Source: Pseudoxanthomonas sp. Root630 (GTDB taxonomy: Bacteria > Pseudomonadota > Gammaproteobacteria > Xanthomonadales > Xanthomonadaceae). Taken from it: a DNA stretch of 64,000 nucleotides. The stretch covers positions 373,270 to 437,269 of the forward strand of contig NZ_LMGY01000001.1 of assembly GCF_001427585.1 (NCBI RefSeq), written 5' to 3'. The notes beneath the pieces were generated by a model, which was not told the origin of the DNA, searched no databases, and saw only the letters and a list, made by a program, of their open reading frames with translations. A program made the position numbers and the translations under genes. Within the stretch, counting starts at the first letter, position 1. Each line of letters starts with the position of its first letter. Shown piece after piece: positions 57,484 through 64,000 of this stretch.

Positions 57484-58227
57484 TTACTTGCCCAGTTCGA
57501 ACACCACGTCCAGGTTGACCGAGACCGTGGTTTCGCCCGGCGAGACCGGCGGCGCGCCGCTGGCGTCGCGGGCTTCCATCTTGGCCATGGCCATCATCGG
57601 GACCGGGCGGAAGCCGCCACTGCCCTCGGAAATGCTGACGATCCGGCGCACCTTCAGGCCCAGCGACTTCGCATAGGTCTCGGCACGGCCCTGGGCCTTC
57701 TTCAGCGCGGCCAGGCGGGCCTCGTCGTAGACCGGTTCCGGGTTGTCGATCTCGAAGCTCGGGCCGTTGATCTGGTTGGCGCCCACGCCGGCCAGCGCGT
57801 CCAGTACCTTGCCCAGCTTGGCGATGTCGCGGACCTTCACGCTGACCGTGTTGTTGGCCTGGTAGCCGGTGATCTTCGGGGCTTCGTTTTCGGCGTAGCG
57901 GTACTGCGGGTTGAGGCTGATCCCGCTGGTCTGCACGTCCTTGTCGGCGATGCCGGCGGCCTTGATGGCCGCGACCACCTTGGCCATCTGCTCGCTGTTC
58001 TGGCGCATGGCGGTATTGCCGTCCACGGCCTGGGTGACGACGCCGGCGGAGATCGTGGCGATGTCCGGCACGCGCGAGGCCTCGGCCTGCGCCGACACGT
58101 TGAGCAGGGTGCCGTCGGACGGGATCGCGTAGGCGGGAGCGGTCTGGGCGTGGCTGGTCATGGCGGCAGTGGTTCCCAGGGACAGGGTGAGGGCGAGCAG
58201 CAGGGGGCGGATCAGGGGCAGACGCAT
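57484..58227 (-). CDS. SIMPL-domain (DUF541) periplasmic protein
   Basis: A 247-residue exported protein of the SIMPL/DUF541 family, with a Sec signal peptide (ending SHAQ), LLNVSAQAEASRVPDIATI, a YQANNTVSVKVRD motif and the family C-terminal INLDVVFEL-like end. The E. coli homologue YggE forms ring complexes and reduces oxidative stress; the mechanism is unknown. AAGGAG precedes ATG 58227. Confidence 0.9.
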   Translation of the reverse strand: MRLPLIRPLLLALTLSLGTTAAMTSHAQTAPAYAIPSDGTLLNVSAQAEASRVPDIATISAGVVTQAVDGNTAMRQNSEQMAKVVAAIKAAGIADKDVQTSGISLNPQYRYAENEAPKITGYQANNTVSVKVRDIAKLGKVLDALAGVGANQINGPSFEIDNPEPVYDEARLAALKKAQGRAETYAKSLGLKVRRIVSISEGSGGFRPVPMMAMAKMEARDASGAPPVSPGETTVSVNLDVVFELGK

Positions 58228-58388
58228 GGGATCTCCTTTTCGTGATTCGGGTGATGGAGCACCCGGTCGTTGTCGACGCGCAAGGGTGTTCACGATGACA
58301 TGAACGGGTCGTGATCTACGGCAGGGTTAGCGATTCCCGCCCCGCATCAGGACCCATTCAGTCAGGTGCCGCGGGTTATTCTTCTTCG

Positions 58389-58988
58389 ATGCTCTACCTG
58401 GCCTCCCAATCCCCGCGCCGTGCCGAACTGCTGACCCGCCTGGGGCTCGCGTTCGGCCGGATCGACCTCGACATCCCCGAGCACCGCCAGCCTGGCGAAC
58501 CGGCCATCGACTACGTGCGCCGCGTCGCCCGTGAGAAGGCGGGGGCCGGCCTGCTCAAGGTCGTGGCCACGCCCGGCGCGGTCGTGCTGGGGGCGGACAC
58601 CGAGGTCATCCTGGGCGACGAGGTGTTCGGCAAGCCTGCCGACGAAGCGGAGGCCGCCGCCATGCTGCGTCGGCTGTCCGGCCGTACCCACCAGGCCGTC
58701 TCCGCGGTGTCGGTGGTCAGTGCCGGCCGCGAAGCGCAGGCCCTGGTCGTCACGGACGTCAGCTTCGCCGAGTTGGACGATGCCGACATCGCGGCCTACG
58801 TCGCCAGTGGCGAAGCGATGGGCAAGGCCGGCGCCTACGGTATCCAGGGGCGCGCCGAACAGTTCGTCACCCGCCTGGCGGGCAGCTACTCGGCGGTGAT
58901 GGGCCTGCCCCTGCACGAGACCGCGAAGCTGCTGCGCGAATTCGGCATCCATCCGTCGTCGGCGACCGCCGCCCACGCTACAGCCTGA
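58389..58988 (+). CDS. maf: Maf-family nucleoside triphosphate pyrophosphatase (YhdE type)
   Basis: A 199-residue house-cleaning enzyme that hydrolyses non-canonical dTTP/UTP-type nucleotides. It has [12 protein letters not shown], the GADTEV active site, [11 protein letters not shown] and [15 protein letters not shown]. In E. coli this gene (yhdE) directly precedes rng and yhdP, as here. ATG 58389 gives the family start. Confidence 0.95.
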   Translation: MLYLASQSPRRAELLTRLGLAFGRIDLDIPEHRQPGEPAIDYVRRVAREKAGAGLLKVVATPGAVVLGADTEVILGDEVFGKPADEAEAAAMLRRLSGRTHQAVSAVSVVSAGREAQALVVTDVSFAELDDADIAAYVASGEAMGKAGAYGIQGRAEQFVTRLAGSYSAVMGLPLHETAKLLREFGIHPSSATAAHATA

Positions 58989-59001
58989 GGGAAGGACCCC
59001 G

Positions 59002-60489
59002 ATGTCGGAAGAAATCCTGGTCAACGTCACCCCGCGCGAGACCCGCGTCGCGGTGATCGAAAACGGCATGCTGCAGGAGCTGCACATCGAGCGCGGCTGG
59101 CGTCGTGGCGTGGTGGGCAACATCTACAAGGGCAAGGTGCAGCGGGTGATGCCGGGCATGCAGGCCGCGTTCGTCGAAGTCGGGCTGGAACGCGCGGCAT
59201 TCCTGCACGCCAACGACATCGTGCGGTCCTCGCCCGGCGCCGTGATCGAAGGCGAAGACGCACCGATGCCCGCGCCGCCGCCGGCGCCGATCATGGACCT
59301 GCTGCGCGACGGGCAGGACATCGTCGTGCAGGTGGTGAAGGACCCGATCGGCAGCAAGGGCGCGCGCCTGACCACGCAGATCAGCATCCCGTCGCGCTAC
59401 CTGGTGCTGCTGCCGCAATCCAAGGTGATCGGCGTGTCCGCGCGCATCGAGGACGAAGCCGAGCGCCATCGCCTCAAGCAGGTCGTCACCGAACTGGCCG
59501 GTCTGCACGGCGGCCACGGCTACATCATCCGCACCAATGCCGAGGGCCAGCCGGCCGAAGCGCTCGCCGAGGACATCGCGTATCTCTCGCGCGTCTGGAA
59601 CGTGGTCGAGCGCCGCGGCCGCGAATCGCCGTCGTGCAGCATCCTCTACGAAGACCTCAGCCTGCCGCTGCGCGCCGTGCGCGACCTGATCCGCAAGGAC
59701 GTGGAGAAGGTGAAGGTCGATTCGAAAGAAACCCACGAGCGGCTGCAGGCCTTCGTGGCCAAGTACATGCCGGTGCTGGCCGAACGCATCGAACTCTATG
59801 CCGGCGAGCGCCCCATCTTCGACCTGTACGGCGTCGAGGACGAGATCGGCCGCGCGCTGGACAAGCAGGTGCCGTTGAAGTCGGGCGGTTACCTGGTGAT
59901 CGACCAGACCGAGGCGATGACGACGGTCGACGTGAACACCGGATCGTTCCTCGGCCAGCGCAACCTCGAGGAAACCGTCTACCGCACCAATCTGGAGGCT
60001 GCGCAGGCGGTCGCGCGCCAGCTCCGGCTGCGCAACCTGGGCGGCATCATCATCATCGACTTCATCGACATGACCGATCCGGAGCATCGTCGCCAGGTGC
60101 TGCGCACGCTGGAGAAGTCGCTGGCGAAGGACCATGCCAAGACCACGGTTTACGAGTTCTCGCCGTTGGGCCTGGTGGAGATGACGCGCAAGCGCACGGT
60201 GGAAAGCCTGGCGCGCCAGTTGTCCGAGCCGTGTCCGGAATGCAGCGGTCGCGGCAGCATCAAGACCGCCGAGACCGTCACCTACGAAATCTTCCGCGAG
60301 ATCACCCGCGCGGTACGCCAGTTCGAGGCGGCCCGCCTGCTGGTGATCGCGTCGCCGAAAGTGGTGGCGCGGATCACCGACGAGGAATCGGCGGCGGTGG
60401 CCGAGCTGGAGGAATTCCTCGGCAAGTCGATACGCTTCCAGGCGGACGAACAGTATCTGCAGGAGCAGTTCGATGTCGTGCTGCTCTGA
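59002..60489 (+). CDS. rng: Ribonuclease G
   Basis: A 495-residue endoribonuclease that matures 16S rRNA 5' ends and decays mRNA. The S1-like domain (GNIYKGKVQRVMPGMQAAFVEVG), the catalytic DNase I-like part with VDVNTGSF and IIIIDFIDM aspartates, and the zinc-link CPECSGRG are all present. It lacks the long C-terminal scaffold of RNase E, so it is RNase G. Confidence 0.97.
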   Translation: MSEEILVNVTPRETRVAVIENGMLQELHIERGWRRGVVGNIYKGKVQRVMPGMQAAFVEVGLERAAFLHANDIVRSSPGAVIEGEDAPMPAPPPAPIMDLLRDGQDIVVQVVKDPIGSKGARLTTQISIPSRYLVLLPQSKVIGVSARIEDEAERHRLKQVVTELAGLHGGHGYIIRTNAEGQPAEALAEDIAYLSRVWNVVERRGRESPSCSILYEDLSLPLRAVRDLIRKDVEKVKVDSKETHERLQAFVAKYMPVLAERIELYAGERPIFDLYGVEDEIGRALDKQVPLKSGGYLVIDQTEAMTTVDVNTGSFLGQRNLEETVYRTNLEAAQAVARQLRLRNLGGIIIIDFIDMTDPEHRRQVLRTLEKSLAKDHAKTTVYEFSPLGLVEMTRKRTVESLARQLSEPCPECSGRGSIKTAETVTYEIFREITRAVRQFEAARLLVIASPKVVARITDEESAAVAELEEFLGKSIRFQADEQYLQEQFDVVLL

Positions 60490-60513
60490 CGCACGGAGCG
60501 GGGCGCACGCCTG

Positions 60514-63500
60514 ATGCCCACGCCGCTGCGCCGCCGCCTGCGCCTGGCCCGCCGGGGTGCCGTCTACGGCATCGCGGTCGTGCTCGTGTGCATGGCCGTG
60601 GTGCTCGGCGTCGCCAGCCAGGTGTTGCCGCTGGCCGAACGCCACCCGGATCGCATCGCCGCGTGGCTCAGTGAGCGGGCCGGCCGGCCGGTGGCCTTCG
60701 ATGCGGTCAAGACGCAGTGGACGCGACGCGGGCCGCTGCTGCAGCTCGACGGCCTGCGCCTGGGCGAAGGCGACGCCGGCGTGCGCATCGGCCAGGCGGA
60801 AGTGCTGGTGTCGATGTACGGCGGGCTGCTGCCGGGGCGTTCGTTCACCGAATTGAGGTTGCGCGGGCTGGCGTTGACGCTGCAGCGCGGCGACGACGGC
60901 AAATGGTCGGTGCGCGGTCTGCCGGGCCAGCAGCAGGCCGGCGACGATCCGTTGCAGAGCCTGGAAGGGTTGGGCGAATTGCAAGTGATCGACGGTCGGC
61001 TCGCCATCGTGGCGCCGTCGCTGGGCTGGGATATCCAGGTGCCGGACATCGACCTTCGCCTGCGCGTGCAGGGCGACCGCGTGCGTGCGGGCACGCGCGC
61101 CTGGATCCGCAAGGATGCGGCGCCGCTCAACGTCGCGGTGGATTTCGATCGCAAGGCCGGGGATGGCCGCGCCTATCTCGACGTCGTGGCCGATGACATC
61201 GGCGCCTGGGCGCCCTTGCTGCGCTACGCCGGCGTGGTGGCCGAGCGCGGCAACGGCCGCGTGCGTGCGTGGACCGAATTGCGGCGGCATCGCGTCGTGC
61301 TGGTGACGGCCGACGCGCAATTGCGCCAGGTCGGCCTGCGGGGTGCGCCGCTGCCGGCCTCCGCGACGCCGACGCGCGTGGCGTTCGATCAGTTGGAAGG
61401 TCGCATGCGCTGGCGACTCGTCCAGGGTGGCTGGCGCCTCGACGCGCCGCACCTGCGCGCAGGCAGTGCACCGGCCGTGCAGACGCTGGATGGCCTGGTG
61501 CTTGCCGGCGGCGCGCAGTACGCACTGCTGGCCGACGAAGTGGACGCCGCGCCGTTGTTCGCGGTGCTGGGATTGAGCGACAAGGTCGATCCGGGCCTGC
61601 GCCGCTGGCTGGTGCAGGCGAAGCCGGGTGCACGGCTCGCGCGGCTCGCGCTGGCGGGCCGTCCCGATGGCGTGGTGCATGGCGAGGGCGCGCTGCGCGA
61701 CATCTCCTTCGCCGCCGTCGGCGATGCGCCGGGGCTCAGCGGACTCGCGGGCGACTTCGATGGCGATGCGGCCGGTTTCCGCCTGAAGTTGGACCCCGCG
61801 TCGCGCATGCGCTTCGATTGGCCCAGCGGGTTCGCGGTGGTGCACGACGTCAGGCTGCAGGGCGAATTGCTGGGCTGGCGCGAAGGCCAGGGCTGGCGCG
61901 TGGGCACCCCCGCGTTGCATGTGCAGGGCAAGGACTACGCCGCCGATGTGCGTGGCGGCATGTGGTTCCAGGGCGACGGCACGCGGCCGTGGATCGATCT
62001 GGCCGCCGATCTCGGCGATGCACCGGTGCCGGCGGCGAAAGGCTTCTGGATCCACCACAAGATGTCCAAGGGGGCCGTGGACTGGTTGAACAGCGCGCTG
62101 GTCGGTGGCACGGTCCGCGACGGCCGCGCGATCGTGACCGGCGATCTGGACGACTGGCCGTTCACCCGCCAGAACGGCCGTTTCGAAGCGGTGGCGCATA
62201 TCGACGGCGGGCAGTTCAAGTTCCAGCACGACTGGCCGCAGGTGGAACAGGTGCATGGCGACATCGCCTTCATCGGCAACGGCTTCCAGTTGAAGGGCCG
62301 CGGTGTGCTGGCCGAGGTCGCGATTCCCGCCTTCGAGGCAGGCATCGCCGATTTCGGCGCAGGCGACCTGAAGATCACCGCGCGCACCGACACCGACGCA
62401 GGCAAATTGCTCGCGATGTTGCGGCAGAGTCCGCTGCATAAGACCTACGGCGACACGCTCGACCACCTGCAGGCGAAAGGTCCGGTGGCGGCGACGTTCG
62501 ACCTGCTGCAACCGCTGCACGCCGACGGGCAGGCGCGCAGGAAGCTCGCCGGCACCGTGGAGCTGAAGGGCGCGCAGCTGGCGGAGAAACGTTGGGACCT
62601 GGTGTTCGACAGCGTCCGCGGCAAGGCGCGCTACGACGACGGCGGCTTCGCCTCGGGACCGTTGCAGGTCGTGCACGACGGGCAGGCGGGCGTGCTCGGC
62701 TTGCGCGCGGGCAGCGGCACGCGCGACCGCAACCAGGCGTTCGAAGCCGACCTGACCGCCGTCGTGGACGCCGACCGCCTGCTCGACCGCGCGCCCGAAG
62801 TGGCCTGGCTCAAGCCGTACATGGACGGGCGTTCGTCGTGGACGGTGGGCGTGAACATTCCGCGCACTGCGACGGGCAAGCCCGAAGCACCCACGCAGCT
62901 CAACCTCACCTCCGACCTCGTGGGCACGGCGATGAGCCTGCCGGCACCGTTGCGCAAGGCGGCGACGGCGCCGCTGCAGACGACGGTGCGCGCGCCGCTG
63001 CCGATGGGCAGCGGGCAGATCGACGTGGCGTTCGGCGACCTGCTCGCACTGCGCGCGCGCGCCAGCAACGGCCAGACCGGCGTGCGCGTGGTGCTGGGCA
63101 GCGATGAGGTGAAGGACGCCGCGCCTGCGTCCGGATTGATCGCCACCGGTCGCGCCGGCACGCTGGATGCGATGGAGTGGGTTGCGCTGGCCAAGGGCGG
63201 CGGCGAAGGCGGCTCGCTGCCGCTGCGCCATATCGACATCACCGCCGAGCGCCTGCTGATGATCGGCTCGGTGTTCCCCGATACACGCCTGCAGTTGGCG
63301 CCCGCGCAACAGGCGCTGGCCGTGTCGCTGGATGGCGACGCGCTGTCCGGCGCACTGCTCGTGCCCGATGCGAAGGGTGCGGCGATCGCCGGCAAGCTGG
63401 CCCGCGTGCACTGGCGAAAAGCGCCCGCCGCCGATACCGGCGGCACCGCTGCGGCCGCGCAAGGCGCGACGGACGATATCGATCCGGCCGGGATACCACC

Positions 63501-64000
63501 GCTGTCGCTGGACATCGAGGACCTGCGTTTCGGCGATGCGAGCCTCGGTGCCGCCAAGCTGCGTACGCGCCAGCAGGCCGATGGCATGCACATCGACCAG
63601 CTGCAGCTGCGCTCACCGGGCCAGCACATCGACGTGAGCGGGCAGTGGACCGGCCTGGGCGAGGCGGCCCGCACCCGCTTCAGCGCCGACGTGAAGAGCG
63701 AGAACTTCGGCGTGCTGCTTGACGACCTGGGACTGGGCGACCGCGTCGGCGGTGGCCACGGGCAGATCACCGCGCAGGCCGGCTGGCCCGGCAGTCCGGC
63801 AGCATTCCGCCTGGCCTCGCTGGAAGGCAGCGTGAAACTTTCCGCGCGCGATGGCCACTTGCTGGAAGTGGAGCCGGGCGCGGGACGTGTGCTGGGCCTG
63901 CTGAGCGTGGCGGAAGTGCGCCGCCGGCTGATGCTGGATTTCAGCGATTTCTTCTCCAAGGGCTTCGCGTTCAACCGCATCGATGGCGACATCCGCATCG
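60514..64000 (+). CDS. yhdP: YhdP-family AsmA-like phospholipid transport protein (3' end cut)
   Basis: Open through the window end; 1162 codons are visible, and the family is about 1250-1300. One N-terminal membrane anchor (about 17-39) is followed by long repeating beta-rich AsmA/DUF3971 sequence, with the family segments FWIHHKMSKGAVDWLN and GAGRVLGLLSVAEVRRRL near the end of the visible part. YhdP, TamB and YdbH form periplasmic bridges that carry phospholipids to the outer membrane. It follows rng by 24 bp in the conserved maf-rng-yhdP order; tldD would be expected next. Confidence 0.94.
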   Translation, partial: MPTPLRRRLRLARRGAVYGIAVVLVCMAVVLGVASQVLPLAERHPDRIAAWLSERAGRPVAFDAVKTQWTRRGPLLQLDGLRLGEGDAGVRIGQAEVLVSMYGGLLPGRSFTELRLRGLALTLQRGDDGKWSVRGLPGQQQAGDDPLQSLEGLGELQVIDGRLAIVAPSLGWDIQVPDIDLRLRVQGDRVRAGTRAWIRKDAAPLNVAVDFDRKAGDGRAYLDVVADDIGAWAPLLRYAGVVAERGNGRVRAWTELRRHRVVLVTADAQLRQVGLRGAPLPASATPTRVAFDQLEGRMRWRLVQGGWRLDAPHLRAGSAPAVQTLDGLVLAGGAQYALLADEVDAAPLFAVLGLSDKVDPGLRRWLVQAKPGARLARLALAGRPDGVVHGEGALRDISFAAVGDAPGLSGLAGDFDGDAAGFRLKLDPASRMRFDWPSGFAVVHDVRLQGELLGWREGQGWRVGTPALHVQGKDYAADVRGGMWFQGDGTRPWIDLAADLGDAPVPAAKGFWIHHKMSKGAVDWLNSALVGGTVRDGRAIVTGDLDDWPFTRQNGRFEAVAHIDGGQFKFQHDWPQVEQVHGDIAFIGNGFQLKGRGVLAEVAIPAFEAGIADFGAGDLKITARTDTDAGKLLAMLRQSPLHKTYGDTLDHLQAKGPVAATFDLLQPLHADGQARRKLAGTVELKGAQLAEKRWDLVFDSVRGKARYDDGGFASGPLQVVHDGQAGVLGLRAGSGTRDRNQAFEADLTAVVDADRLLDRAPEVAWLKPYMDGRSSWTVGVNIPRTATGKPEAPTQLNLTSDLVGTAMSLPAPLRKAATAPLQTTVRAPLPMGSGQIDVAFGDLLALRARASNGQTGVRVVLGSDEVKDAAPASGLIATGRAGTLDAMEWVALAKGGGEGGSLPLRHIDITAERLLMIGSVFPDTRLQLAPAQQALAVSLDGDALSGALLVPDAKGAAIAGKLARVHWRKAPAADTGGTAAAAQGATDDIDPAGIPPLSLDIEDLRFGDASLGAAKLRTRQQADGMHIDQLQLRSPGQHIDVSGQWTGLGEAARTRFSADVKSENFGVLLDDLGLGDRVGGGHGQITAQAGWPGSPAAFRLASLEGSVKLSARDGHLLEVEPGAGRVLGLLSVAEVRRRLMLDFSDFFSKGFAFNRIDGDIRI

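Noticed and set aside
58978-63591. A very long open frame (about 1500 codons) on the minus strand opposite rng and yhdP
   Set aside because: Its residues are dominated by Arg, His, Ala and Gln as expected for the antisense of GC-rich coding DNA; the plus-strand genes have clear domains. Similar antisense frames at 630-3056, 5121-7835, 15489-18155, 24726-26867 and 50443-53343 were rejected for the same reason.

Overview
This is a GC-rich chromosomal window from a gammaproteobacterium, most likely a member of the Xanthomonadaceae (Pseudoxanthomonas, Lysobacter or Stenotrophomonas-like). That placement is an inference from GC content, frequent GTG/TTG starts, protein families (paired M13 peptidases, CHASE2/FecR sensor, lipase effector-like protein), REP-type inverted repeats, and gene orders such as queA-tgt-yajC-secD-secF, leuS-lptE-holA-nadD-rsfS-rlmH and maf-rng-yhdP. 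No rRNA, tRNA, CRISPR array, integrase or transposase was seen.

Layout. 1-5.3 kb: lipoprotein, ferredoxin, gamma-glutamyltransferase, metallo-hydrolase, alpha/beta hydrolase and upp. 5.3-11.2 kb: a phosphate-scavenging locus with a TonB-dependent receptor divergent from a phytase-like lipoprotein, a purple-acid-type phosphatase and an exported pyrophosphatase; the divergent region carries two Pho-box-like sites, each with a -10 hexamer 10 nt downstream. 11.2-13.3 kb: class III aminotransferase divergent from its probable Lrp-family regulator. 13.3-19 kb: queuosine tRNA genes and the Sec accessory translocase. 19-24 kb: suhB, trmJ, and a PhnD-like binding protein overlapping a GGDEF/EAL protein.

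24.0-28.0 kb is the main accessory island: a minus-strand operon of an ankyrin-repeat lipoprotein, a lipase with no signal peptide, and a small membrane protein. It looks like an interbacterial effector/immunity cassette. It is inserted exactly at the 3' end of the GGDEF/EAL gene, and a 138-bp diverged copy of that 3' end lies on its far side. 28-33.8 kb: ExoD and CNNM/CorC membrane proteins, a DUF47-Pit phosphate transport pair, an alkyltransferase-like protein and a rhomboid protease. 33.9-38.5 kb: two M13 metallopeptidases, one lacking a zinc-ligand histidine, with a small gene between them for a 60-residue peptide that has a bacteriocin-type leader. 38.7-50.4 kb: a beta-CASP hydrolase, a CHASE2 diguanylate cyclase with a LysM/FecR partner, a serine hydrolase, a queuosine-precursor transporter, CnoX, a small XRE-regulated membrane module and an amidohydrolase. 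50.5-64 kb: conserved housekeeping genes, ending inside yhdP.

Themes that recur: phosphate acquisition (5-11 kb and 30-32 kb), queuosine (queA, tgt, yhhQ), c-di-GMP signalling (two proteins with different inhibitory-site status), and envelope or competition functions.
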